Assembly: GCA_003488465.1 (NCBI GenBank)
Contig: DNLN01000102.1
Location: 1 to 6,267, forward strand
Direction of reading: 5' to 3'
Length of the DNA: 6,267 bases
Origin: Sutterella sp.
Lineage (GTDB): Bacteria > Pseudomonadota > Gammaproteobacteria > Burkholderiales > Burkholderiaceae_F
The position numbers and the translations under genes were made by a program. The notes under the pieces are model-generated. The model was given only the letters and a program-made list of their open reading frames with translations. It was not told the DNA's origin and did no database searches. This document shows, piece after piece, positions 1 to 6,011 of the stretch. Each line of letters opens with the position of its first letter. Positions within the stretch are counted from its first letter, which is position 1.

Positions 1-30
1 CGGCCTCGGATCTTGGAGATTTCGAGGCCG
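1..30 (-). terminator. Inverted repeat downstream of tolA (possible terminator or intercistronic hairpin)
   Basis: A perfect 8-bp GC-rich inverted repeat, CGGCCTCG at 1-8 and CGAGGCCG at 23-30, encloses a 14-nt spacer. Within the spacer ATCT (10-13) and AGAT (17-20) can add four more pairs around a 3-nt loop, so the whole folds into a long stem with one small internal bulge. It begins 12 nt after the tolA stop codon. Whether a T-run follows in the direction of tolA transcription cannot be seen because the window ends at base 1. No T-run follows on the plus side. It could end or attenuate the ybgC-tolQRA transcript, protect its 3' end, or be part of a repeated element whose remainder lies outside. 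Confidence 0.45.
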
Positions 31-42
31 TTCCTGTGAGTG

Positions 43-1122
43 CTAATTGTTGTCCACCGGATCGAACCGGATCTGCATGGTGCGCGGAATCTGCGCTCCT
101 CCCGAGGGTCTCGGGAACGGATCGCAGCGTCCGATCGCTCGCTCGACCGCCCTGTCGTAGGCAGCTAGTCCCGAGGATTTCAGCTTGACCGGAGCCGAGG
201 CCTTGGAGCCGTCGGGCAGCAGACTGATCCGGTACTCGGCGACATGCTCGCCTCGGCGCAGATTCGCAGGCACCTGATAGGCGATGTAGGGACGGATGCA
301 GGAGACGACCCTTGCGGTATAGCTTGCGCTCACGGTGCCGCGAAGGTTCTGAATGAGTGCATCGGGAGTGCCCTTGCGCGAGCCCACGCGGCCGTCCCTG
401 GTGACGGGAGCTCCGGTGATTCGGGCGAGTTCGGCCTGGCGCATCTGGCGGATGATGCGATCCTGTTCGGCCTTGCGCTTTTCCTCGGCGATGCGCTTTT
501 GTTCAGCCGCCTTGCGCTCCTGCTCAAGACGTTCCTGTTCAAGGCGCTTCTTCTCCTCGGCAATGCGCTTCTCTTCGGCGATCCTGCGTTCCTCTTCGAG
601 CCGTTTTTCTTCTGCCAGCCGTTTTTCCTCGGCAAGGCGCTTTTCTTCAGCCTCGCGGCGCTCCATCTCGATGCGTTCCTGTTCGATGCGCTCCTTTTCG
701 AGGCGGATCTTCTCCTCGCGCTCGGCCTCGGCCTTGAGCTGCTCCTGCTCAAGGTTCTTGAGTTCCTCCTGAAGACGCTTCTCGTCGTCCTGGACGGCCT
801 GCTGCTCGGCTGGATCCGGCTCGGGCTGCTTGGGCTGCTCGGGTGTTTGAGGCTCGTCCTCCTTGAGGCGCTCGGGTTCTGGCTCGGGCGCCTTCTCGGC
901 CGGCAGCTCGCGCACATTGCCGCCAGCGGTTTCGGCAGAGGCGTCCTCGGGGGCCCAGAGTTCTGCATAGTAGGTCTCGGCATCGGTGTTCCACTGAAAC
1001 ACCGAGATCAGACCGAAGAGCAGAACGCCGTGCACGAGAAGGGCGCCGAGAAAGCCGACGGGGCTGTCGCTTATGCGCTGGTTCGCGGGGCGTAAGTCGT
1101 GAGACGAGATCATGGATGGCAT
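43..1122 (-). CDS. tolA: TolA, periplasm-spanning energy transducer of the Tol-Pal system
   Basis: TolA, 359 aa, links the TolQR proton motor in the inner membrane to TolB/Pal at the outer membrane, supporting envelope integrity and outer-membrane constriction at division. The three-domain layout is clear. A single N-terminal membrane helix (about residues 22-42) carries His31, which aligns with the TolQR-contacting His22 of E. coli TolA; the usual Ser four residues earlier is Ala27. A Pro/Glu-rich linker (about 73-105) precedes a long charged helical domain (about 111-235) rich in Glu, Lys and Arg, with AEEKRL-type repeats. The C-terminal TolA/TonB-like domain (about 252-359) has an SSGLAAYDRAVERAI segment and a DPFPRP motif. 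It contains two cysteines, Cys275 and Cys333, plausibly a disulfide. The gene starts 6 nt after the tolR stop. The Shine-Dalgarno is weak for Met1, and Met4 (1113) is an alternative start. Length is somewhat below that of E. coli TolA (about 420 aa). Confidence 0.95.
   Translation of the reverse strand: MPSMISSHDLRPANQRISDSPVGFLGALLVHGVLLFGLISVFQWNTDAETYYAELWAPEDASAETAGGNVRELPAEKAPEPEPERLKEDEPQTPEQPKQPEPDPAEQQAVQDDEKRLQEELKNLEQEQLKAEAEREEKIRLEKERIEQERIEMERREAEEKRLAEEKRLAEEKRLEEERRIAEEKRIAEEKKRLEQERLEQERKAAEQKRIAEEKRKAEQDRIIRQMRQAELARITGAPVTRDGRVGSRKGTPDALIQNLRGTVSASYTARVVSCIRPYIAYQVPANLRRGEHVAEYRISLLPDGSKASAPVKLKSSGLAAYDRAVERAIGRCDPFPRPSGGAQIPRTMQIRFDPVDNN
469..654 (-). repeat. Hexad/pentad repeat tract coding for the TolA helical domain
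   Basis: TolA residues 157-218 consist of short tandem units: AEEKRL, AEEKRL, AEEKRL, EEERRI, AEEKRI, AEEKKRL, EQERL, EQERKA, AEQKRI, AEEKRK. The first three identical peptides are written with different synonymous codons (GCT GAA GAA AAG CGC CTT; GCC GAG GAA AAA CGG CTG; GCA GAA GAA AAA CGG CTC). The repetition is therefore held at protein level and is not a fresh nucleotide duplication. Such repeats build the long helix that bridges the periplasm in TolA proteins, and unit-number change would alter its length. They also explain the long open frames seen on other strands here. Confidence 0.8.
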
Positions 1123-1128
1123 CCGGAC

Positions 1129-1557
1129 TTACTTGCCCCGCTCGATCTGCAGCGCAAGGCCCACTCTCTGGACCTCGGCCTGCTGCAGGCGGCGCATGAC
1201 ATTGACGACCTGTTCATAGCGGGCGTCCTTGTCTGCGGAGATGATAACGGGGGTCGCAACCTCGCCGCTTTGCGCTCCCTTGACGGAAGCGATGAGCGCG
1301 GGCATGTCGACGGACTGGATCTTGCCCTTCACCTTGATGGCGAGGCGGTTGTCCGCGTACACGATGACCTCGACGGGATTTTGCGGCGCGGTGCTCGCCT
1401 TGCTCACCTTGGGCAGGTTCACGACCGAGGGGTTCACGAAGGGCGCCGCCACCATCAGAATGACGACGAGCACCAGCATCACGTCGATGTAGGGAACGAC
1501 ATTCATGTCGCTCATCATGCGGCGGCGCTTCACGCTGCTCAGGCTTCTCAGTGCCAT
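1129..1557 (-). CDS. tolR: TolR, proton-motor subunit of the Tol-Pal system (ExbD/TolR family)
   Basis: TolR, 142 aa (the same length as the E. coli protein), is an inner-membrane protein with one N-terminal transmembrane helix and a periplasmic domain. With TolQ it forms the proton channel that energises TolA. The hallmark segment MNVVPYIDVMLVLVVILMVA lies at residues 18-37. Asp25 within it aligns with the essential proton-carrying Asp23 of E. coli TolR. A basic stretch (KRRR, 10-13) precedes the helix, as expected for a cytoplasmic N-terminus. The helix is followed by AAPFVNPSVVNLPKVSKAS, then the periplasmic ExbD/TolR fold, with DNRLAIKVKG and VIISADKDARYEQVVNVM (about 69-119). It begins 21 nt after tolQ, with a GGGAG Shine-Dalgarno-like run about 11 nt before ATG. 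Met14/Met15 are less likely starts because the basic leader would be lost. Confidence 0.95.
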   Translation of the reverse strand: MALRSLSSVKRRRMMSDMNVVPYIDVMLVLVVILMVAAPFVNPSVVNLPKVSKASTAPQNPVEVIVYADNRLAIKVKGKIQSVDMPALIASVKGAQSGEVATPVIISADKDARYEQVVNVMRRLQQAEVQRVGLALQIERGK

Positions 1558-1578
1558 GATGTTCTGGTCTCCCGGGCT

Positions 1579-2244
1579 CTAGTGCTGACGGGCGAGGATG
1601 TTCAGATACTCCTCGGAGAAACTGTCGAAGCGGCTCGTGATGCGCTCCAGGCGGTTCGCAAAGTAGTTGTATGCGGCCGTTGCCGGGATGGCGGCGAACA
1701 GGCCGATGGCCGTAGCGACAAGCGCTTCGGCGATGCCGGGAGCGACGACCGCGAGCGAAACGTTCTCAAGCGTGGAAAGGCCCGTAAACGCATTCATGAT
1801 GCCCCAGACCGTGCCGAAAAGGCCGATGTAGGGGGAAACCGAGCCGATCGAGGCAAGCAGCGGCAGCCCGCGCTCGAGGTCATCGACCTCGCGCTGGAAG
1901 ACGGCGGTCATGGCGCGGCGAACGCCAGAGAGCAGCTCCACCTGGGGGCGGCCTGAGAGTTTCAGGAACTCGGTCATGCCGGCCGCGAAGATGCGCTCTT
2001 CGGCGCATGTGCGGTCGCGCCTTGAGGTAGCGGTCTCGTAAAGCTTGGCAAGATCAGCACCGGACCAGAAGCGCTTTTCAAACTCATTCGTCTCGCGCAG
2101 CGAGCGGGAAAGCACGATGGACTTGCTGAAGATCGTGGCCCAGCTGGCAAGCGAAGCGAGCAGCAGCAGGCCGAGCACGCACTGCACGACAACAGAGGCG
2201 TTCATCACCAGCGTGATGATGGAAAGATCAGCGGATGCGTTCAT
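1579..2244 (-). CDS. tolQ: TolQ, proton-channel subunit of the Tol-Pal system (MotA/TolQ/ExbB family)
   Basis: TolQ, 221 aa, is the polytopic inner-membrane stator-like subunit that surrounds the TolR helices. Three membrane segments are visible, at about residues 14-38, 128-152 and 162-190, with a large cytoplasmic loop (about 40-125) between the first two. The family signatures are SPYIGLFGTVWGIMNAF (136-153) and APGIAEALVATAIGLFAAIP (168-187). Thr145 and Thr178 match, in sequence context and numbering, the channel-lining threonines known in E. coli TolQ. The ATG overlaps the ybgC stop by 4 nt (ATGA on the minus strand, 2244-2241), and no strong Shine-Dalgarno is visible, so translational coupling to ybgC is likely. 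Met14 is a possible internal start, but Met1 fits the usual length and the expected spacing before the first helix. Confidence 0.96.
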   Translation of the reverse strand: MNASADLSIITLVMNASVVVQCVLGLLLLASLASWATIFSKSIVLSRSLRETNEFEKRFWSGADLAKLYETATSRRDRTCAEERIFAAGMTEFLKLSGRPQVELLSGVRRAMTAVFQREVDDLERGLPLLASIGSVSPYIGLFGTVWGIMNAFTGLSTLENVSLAVVAPGIAEALVATAIGLFAAIPATAAYNYFANRLERITSRFDSFSEEYLNILARQH

Positions 2245-2666
2245 TTGGATGTTTCGCAGACAAAAGGTGAAAAGAGATTGACCAGGTTTTCGGGCAGCGG
2301 TACGGGACGGCCGTTTTCAGCGCTGACGGCGCCGCACCGGATCAGGCCGGAGCAGATGAGTTCCTCGCCGCGGAAAATGTCCTGCTGGAAGATGACTGAT
2401 GCGTGGCGCAGCGACTTGATTCGCGAGCGTACCGTGAGCAGATCGTCAAGCCGTGCGGAGCGCCTGAACGAAAGTTCGGCTCCGGCAACAACGATGACAA
2501 GACCCTCTTCGCCCGCGAGCGCCCGCTGGCCGATGCCGACGGCGCGCAGCAGCTCGCCGCGCGCACGCTCCATGTAGCGCAGATAATTGGCGTGATAGAC
2601 GATGCCGCCGGCATCGGTATCCTCCCAATAGATCCGAAGGGTATGTTCGAAAGTCTTTTCAGTCAT
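2241..2666 (-). CDS. ybgC: YbgC, acyl-CoA thioesterase of the tol-pal cluster (hotdog fold)
   Basis: YbgC, 141 aa, is a cytoplasmic 4-hydroxybenzoyl-CoA thioesterase-like hotdog enzyme that hydrolyses acyl-CoA esters. It is usually the first gene of the tol-pal operon and has been linked to phospholipid metabolism. The signature YWEDTDAGGIVYHANYLRYM lies at residues 13-32, followed by ERARGELLR. Asp18 corresponds to the catalytic aspartate, with His25 alongside. The start at 2666 was chosen because it puts this motif where YbgC proteins have it and gives the family length (E. coli 134 aa). The open frame extends upstream to 2885 but would then overlap the signal-peptide region of the divergent transporter gene, and that extension resembles nothing. 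The Shine-Dalgarno is weak (GAGAAA about 10 nt upstream). The stop overlaps the tolQ start. Confidence 0.93.
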   Translation of the reverse strand: MTEKTFEHTLRIYWEDTDAGGIVYHANYLRYMERARGELLRAVGIGQRALAGEEGLVIVVAGAELSFRRSARLDDLLTVRSRIKSLRHASVIFQQDIFRGEELICSGLIRCGAVSAENGRPVPLPENLVNLFSPFVCETSK

Positions 2667-2700
2667 TGGAAATATTTTCTCAGAGCGCAGTCTGTGCATA

Positions 2701-2706
2701 ATTAGA
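2701..2706 (-). promoter_or_regulatory. Candidate -10 element for ybgC-tolQRA
   Basis: Read on the minus strand, TCTAAT (2706-2701) matches the sigma-70 consensus TATAAT at five of six positions. It lies 34 nt upstream of the ybgC ATG, giving a leader of roughly 25-30 nt. No convincing -35 hexamer sits 16-18 bp upstream; that position falls in the middle of the dyad at 2715-2741. The element may depend on an activator or may be coincidental in AT-rich DNA. Promoters inside the genes were not assessed. Confidence 0.3.
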
Positions 2707-2714
2707 TGGCGCAT

Positions 2715-2741
2715 TTTTCCGGCATCTGATGTGGCGGAAAA
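2715..2741. promoter_or_regulatory. Imperfect dyad in the divergent intergenic region (candidate operator)
   Basis: TTTTCCG (2715-2721) and CGGAAAA (2735-2741) are perfect 7-bp inverted arms separated by 13 bp. A second palindrome, CATC T GATG (2723-2731), is centred within one base of the outer dyad centre. Neither strand has a T-run after the stem, so it does not look like a rho-independent terminator. Its symmetry and its place between two divergent start codons, upstream of both candidate -10 boxes, fit a binding site for a dimeric regulator. No regulator gene is in the window, and the site matches no consensus I can name with assurance. Confidence 0.4.
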
Positions 2742-2771
2742 GTTAAAGCAAACTGCGCGCAGAATGTTGAG

Positions 2772-2779
2772 TATATAAC
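2772..2779 (+). promoter_or_regulatory. Candidate -10 element for the peptide ABC transporter operon
   Basis: TATATAAC contains two overlapping -10-like hexamers, TATATA (2772-2777) and TATAAC (2774-2779), each matching TATAAT well. No good TTGACA-like -35 is found 16-18 bp upstream. A transcript from here would begin near 2784-2787, only about 10-13 nt before the TTG start, leaving barely enough leader for the GGGGA ribosome-binding site. The element is therefore uncertain, and the real start could lie further upstream. Confidence 0.35.
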
Positions 2780-2785
2780 GGATTT

Positions 2786-2790
2786 GGGGA
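2786..2790 (+). promoter_or_regulatory. Ribosome-binding site supporting the TTG start of the binding-protein gene
   Basis: GGGGA lies 6 nt before TTG at 2797. An in-frame TAA at 2776-2778 closes the frame upstream, and no in-frame ATG or GTG occurs before the lipobox cysteine. TTG at 2797 is therefore the only start that keeps a complete signal peptide, and this Shine-Dalgarno sequence confirms it. Confidence 0.75.
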
Positions 2791-2796
2791 TTCCCG

Positions 2797-5025
2797 TTGA
2801 ATTTTTGGTGCAAAGGTATCCGAAAGAGAGCTTGCAGAGGGCTTGCCGCCGCTCTGTGCGCGTCTTTGCTGCTCAGTGGATGCACTGAGCCGGTGAACGC
2901 TCCGAGAGCCCTTTCCGACTATTCGACGAATACCATCTTCTCGAGCTTCTCGGGGCGCAGTCCCAAGACGCTTGACCCTCAGGTCTCCTATTCCTCCGAT
3001 GAGTCGGTCTACACGTATCAGGTGTACGAGGCGCTCTATCAGTACCACTATCTGAAAAGGCCCTATGAGGTGATTCCGCTCATCGCCGAGCGGGTCGTTG
3101 CGCCCCGATATCTTGATGAGCAGGGCAGGGAACTGCCGCCCGAGGCTCCCGCCCGGCAGATTGCGCAAAGCGTCTACCGGATTCCCATCAAGAAGGGGGT
3201 GCTCTTTGCGCCGCACCCTGCCTTTGCAAGGAGCGCTGACGGGGGGTATCTCTATCACAGCCTGCCGCTTGAAGAGGCCCGGCGTCTTGCCAGCCCCTTG
3301 GAGCTCAAGGAGCGCGGCACGCGGGAATTGACGGCCGAGGACTTCGTCTACGGGATCAAGCGGCTCGCCGATCCCCGGCTCGTGAGTCCGCTGCTCGGGC
3401 TCATGACGCCCTATATTCCAGGACTCGCTGACCTGTCAGAGCGGCTGCAGGAGCGCGTGAAGTCGCTCTCGGGGGATCTGTGGATGGACTTGCGCGATGA
3501 GCCGCTCGAGGGCGTGCGCGCGCTGGGCACCCATACGCTCGAGATCACGATCCGCGGGAAGTATCCGCAGTTCGACAACTGGCTGGCGATGGTCTTTTTC
3601 GCGCCGATGCCCTGGGAGGCGGATCGCTTCTATGCCAATCAGGGATTGCGCGAGAACAATATTTCGCTTGCGACCTGGCCCGTCGGCACGGGGCCCTACA
3701 TGCTGACCGAATCGCGCACGAATCGCGAGCATGTCCTCGAGCGCAACCCGAACTATCGGCTCGACACGTACCCCTGCGAGGGAGAGCAAGGGGACCGGGA
3801 GCGGGGGCTGCTTGATGCCTGCGGCAAGCCCCTTCCCTTTGCCGATCGCATCGTCATGACGCTTGAAAAGGAGGCGGTGCCGACCACGTCGAAGTTCCTT
3901 GCGGGCTACTACGACAGCCCGTACATCACGCGGATCGACATCGGCACGGGGTTCCTCGTTGCTGCCGAGGACAGCCCGGAGAAGGCCGACCTGTACCGCG
4001 CCCGGCGCCTTCAGTTCCCCAAGGCCTTCGAGGCCAACAACCAGTACCTGGGCTTTAATTGGCTCGATCCCGTGGTGGGGGCGGGGAGAACTCCCGAGGA
4101 GGCGCGCCGCAACAGGCTGCTGCGCCAGGCGATTTCGATTGCGATCGACTGGGAGGAGCACATCGCGATTTTCGAGCGGGGGCAGGCTACTGCCGCCAAC
4201 GGACCCGTTCCGCCCAGCCTTTTTGGCTACCGGGAGGACGGGCCGACGGCATTCAATCCGGTCGTGTACCGGCATGATGCCGAGGGCCGTCCCGTGCGGC
4301 GCTCGATCGAAGAGGCTCGGGAACTGCTGAGGCAGGCGGGCTATCCGGGCGGCGTTGATGCTGCAACCGGCAGGCCTCTTGTGCTGCACTTTGACTGGCA
4401 GAGCGCCTCTCCCGGCTCCAAGGCGTTTCTCGAGTGGATGACGCGGCAGTTCGCCAAGATCGGCATCCAGCTCGAAGTGCGTGCCACCGACTACAACCGC
4501 TTCATGGACAAGATGATCCGGGGTGTTGCGCAGATCTACCTCTGGGGGTGGCTTGCGGACTACCCGGATGCGGAGAACTTCCTCATGCTGCTCTACGGCG
4601 GCAACCGCAAGGCCGGAAGCGTGAGCGGCGGAGAGAACGCCTCGAACTACTCAAACCCCGAATACGACCGGCTCTTCGAGCAGATGAAGTACCTTGCCGA
4701 GGGCGAACAAAAGCAGCAGCTCATCGACCGGATGGTGCGCATCGCGCAGCAGGACGCTCCGTGGAGCTTCGGGTACTTCGCCGCTTCGGCGGCCGCCGTG
4801 CACCATTGGGTCGGCAACGTGAAGCCGACGCTTGTCGTGAACAACAAGCTCAAATACATGAGCATTGATGCCGCAGAGCGCGCCTCGGCGATCCGCGCCT
4901 GGAACCGGCCCGTGATCTGGCCGCTTGCCGTGCTCGCGGCTCTGGCGGTTGGATTCGTGCTCGCCGTCCTGCGGCATGTGCGCCGGGTGCAGGGCGAAAC
5001 GGCCAGGGCAGGGAGGCGGACATGA
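2797..5025 (+). CDS. Family 5 extracellular solute-binding lipoprotein with C-terminal membrane helix (peptide-type ABC importer)
   Basis: This 742-aa protein is the probable periplasmic receptor that hands peptides or similar solutes to the permeases encoded downstream. Residues 1-29 form a lipoprotein signal peptide: a basic start (KGIRKR), a hydrophobic core and the lipobox LSGC, with acylated Cys29. The SBP_bac_5 (DppA/OppA-type) features follow in order: YEALYQYHYL (77-86), YRIPIKKGVLFAPH (127-140), LTAEDFVYGIKRLADP (178-193), GTGPYML (297-303), NPNYR (317-321), LLRQAISIAIDW (441-452) and GWLADYPDAENFL (584-596). Cys327 and Cys342 flank a loop and may form a disulfide. Residues about 706-725 form a membrane helix followed by a basic tail (RHVRRVQ), predicting a cytoplasmic C-terminus. 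Classical DppA/OppA proteins are about 535-545 aa and lack this helix. The start is TTG. The stop overlaps the next gene by ATGA. The substrate is unknown; peptide is an inference from family. Confidence 0.88.
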   Translation: MNFWCKGIRKRACRGLAAALCASLLLSGCTEPVNAPRALSDYSTNTIFSSFSGRSPKTLDPQVSYSSDESVYTYQVYEALYQYHYLKRPYEVIPLIAERVVAPRYLDEQGRELPPEAPARQIAQSVYRIPIKKGVLFAPHPAFARSADGGYLYHSLPLEEARRLASPLELKERGTRELTAEDFVYGIKRLADPRLVSPLLGLMTPYIPGLADLSERLQERVKSLSGDLWMDLRDEPLEGVRALGTHTLEITIRGKYPQFDNWLAMVFFAPMPWEADRFYANQGLRENNISLATWPVGTGPYMLTESRTNREHVLERNPNYRLDTYPCEGEQGDRERGLLDACGKPLPFADRIVMTLEKEAVPTTSKFLAGYYDSPYITRIDIGTGFLVAAEDSPEKADLYRARRLQFPKAFEANNQYLGFNWLDPVVGAGRTPEEARRNRLLRQAISIAIDWEEHIAIFERGQATAANGPVPPSLFGYREDGPTAFNPVVYRHDAEGRPVRRSIEEARELLRQAGYPGGVDAATGRPLVLHFDWQSASPGSKAFLEWMTRQFAKIGIQLEVRATDYNRFMDKMIRGVAQIYLWGWLADYPDAENFLMLLYGGNRKAGSVSGGENASNYSNPEYDRLFEQMKYLAEGEQKQQLIDRMVRIAQQDAPWSFGYFAASAAAVHHWVGNVKPTLVVNNKLKYMSIDAAERASAIRAWNRPVIWPLAVLAALAVGFVLAVLRHVRRVQGETARAGRRT
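5012..5016 (+). promoter_or_regulatory. Ribosome-binding site of the first permease gene, inside the binding-protein gene
   Basis: GGAGG, a near-perfect Shine-Dalgarno sequence, lies 5 nt before the ATG at 5022, within the last codons of the binding-protein gene. Together with the ATGA overlap it fixes the permease start and indicates coupled, stoichiometric translation of receptor and permease. Confidence 0.8.
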
Positions 5026-5999
5026 TCCGGTACCTCGTGCGGCGCATTCTGTACGGCGCGCTGATCCTTGCCGGCGTGAACCTGCTCACGTTCATGCTCT
5101 TTTTCGCCGTGAACACGCCCGATGACATGGCTCGCCTAGCAATCGGCGGCAGACATGTCACGGCGCAGGCGATCGAGCAGTGGAAGAGCGCGCACGGGTA
5201 CGATCTTCCGCTCTTTTACAACGGCGCTGAGAAGGGGGCCGATGCGGTGCGAAAGACCGTGTTCTACACGCGAAGCGTTCCGCTCATGCGGTTTGATTTC
5301 GGCCTCTCTGACGCAGGGCGCAGCATCAACCGGGAGATCATCGAGCGCGCGGGGCCGTCGCTTGCGCTTGCCGTGCCGACGTTCATTCTGGGGCTCATTG
5401 TCATGGTGAGCTTTTCATTGCTCCTTGTGATGGTGCGGCGCACGCGGCTTGAATGGTGGGGCGTAGCCTTCAGCGTTGCCGTGATGAGCGTCTCCTCGCT
5501 CTTTTACATCATTCTCGGTCAGTGGCTCTTTGCCAAGACGCTGCGGCTCGTGCCCGTCTCGGGTTTCATGGACGGCTGGCGCATGGCGGTGTTTCTGCTG
5601 CTGCCTGTGGCGATCGGCGTGTTCTCCCGGCTTGGCAGCGACACGCTCCTATATCGTGCGCTTTTTCTCGAAGAGGTTGGAAAGGACTATGTGAGAACGG
5701 CGCGGGCGAAAGGCGCGTCCGAATCGCGGGTTCTTTTCGTGCATGTTCTGGGCAACGCCATGCTGCCGATTCTCACGAGCACGGTCTCGGTGCTGCCGCT
5801 CCTGTTCATGGGGTCGCTCGTGATGGAAAGCTTCTTTGGCATTCCGGGGCTGGGCTCGTACACGATCGACGCCATCAACGCACAGGACTTCTCCATCGTG
5901 CGCGCCATGGTGTTCCTCGGAACGGCAGCCTACATCGCGGGCCTGATCCTCACGGACATCGCCTACACTCTGGCCGACCCCAGGGTCCGCTTCAGGTAG
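5022..5999 (+). CDS. ABC transporter permease, DppB/OppB type
   Basis: This 325-aa inner-membrane permease of a peptide-type ABC importer would pair with the next gene's product to form the translocation pore. Six membrane segments are visible, at about residues 9-31, 116-138, 147-170, 186-203, 247-270 and 294-316, with a long periplasmic region (about 32-112) after the first, as in DppB/OppB. The EAA loop that contacts the ATPase lies at about 223-249: YVRTARAKGASESRVLFVH followed by NAMLP. Its invariant Gly is Gly231. The segment ESFFGIPGLGSYTIDAI (269-285) and the ending ADPRVRF are also typical of this family. Length is normal (E. coli DppB 339 aa). The overlap with the preceding gene and the 12-nt gap to the next place it firmly in one operon. 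Dipeptide, oligopeptide, nickel or other substrate cannot be told apart here. Confidence 0.93.
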   Translation: MIRYLVRRILYGALILAGVNLLTFMLFFAVNTPDDMARLAIGGRHVTAQAIEQWKSAHGYDLPLFYNGAEKGADAVRKTVFYTRSVPLMRFDFGLSDAGRSINREIIERAGPSLALAVPTFILGLIVMVSFSLLLVMVRRTRLEWWGVAFSVAVMSVSSLFYIILGQWLFAKTLRLVPVSGFMDGWRMAVFLLLPVAIGVFSRLGSDTLLYRALFLEEVGKDYVRTARAKGASESRVLFVHVLGNAMLPILTSTVSVLPLLFMGSLVMESFFGIPGLGSYTIDAINAQDFSIVRAMVFLGTAAYIAGLILTDIAYTLADPRVRFR

Positions 6000-6011
6000 G
6001 GGGGCGCGAAG

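Noticed and set aside
1..42. Start of tolB downstream of tolA
   Set aside because: No ATG, GTG or TTG occurs on the minus strand between the tolA stop and base 1, so any tolB start lies outside the window.
469..654. CRISPR-like or minisatellite array
   Set aside because: The 18-nt periodicity is codon-phased, imperfect at nucleotide level and lies within tolA. There are no spacers or conserved direct repeats.
244..1095. Long plus-strand open frame of 283 codons rich in Leu and Phe, looking like a membrane protein
   Set aside because: It is the antisense of the TolA Glu/Lys/Arg repeat region; complements of GAG, GAA and AAG codons give Leu and Phe in bulk. tolA on the other strand is a clear family member.
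1099..1956. Plus-strand open frame of 285 codons antisense to tolR and tolQ
   Set aside because: The GC-rich opposite frame carries few stops. The product is His/Asp/Arg-rich with no recognisable domain, and both genes beneath it are certain.
2714..2741. Rho-independent terminator formed by the intergenic dyad and the nearby T-run
   Set aside because: The T-run is the 5' part of the stem. After the stem both strands read A-rich sequence, and no gene ends into this region from either side.
2667..2885. N-terminal extension of ybgC upstream of 2666
   Set aside because: It would run through the intergenic region and the divergent signal-peptide codons. YbgC family length and motif position require the start at 2666.
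2743..3258. Minus-strand open frame of 171 codons across the start of the binding-protein gene
   Set aside because: It has no recognisable domain and conflicts with the lipoprotein signal peptide and binding-protein sequence on the plus strand.
3436..4389. Minus-strand open frame of 317 codons inside the binding-protein gene
   Set aside because: Composition is Arg/Pro/Leu-rich with no motif, and it lies wholly within a well-supported coding region.
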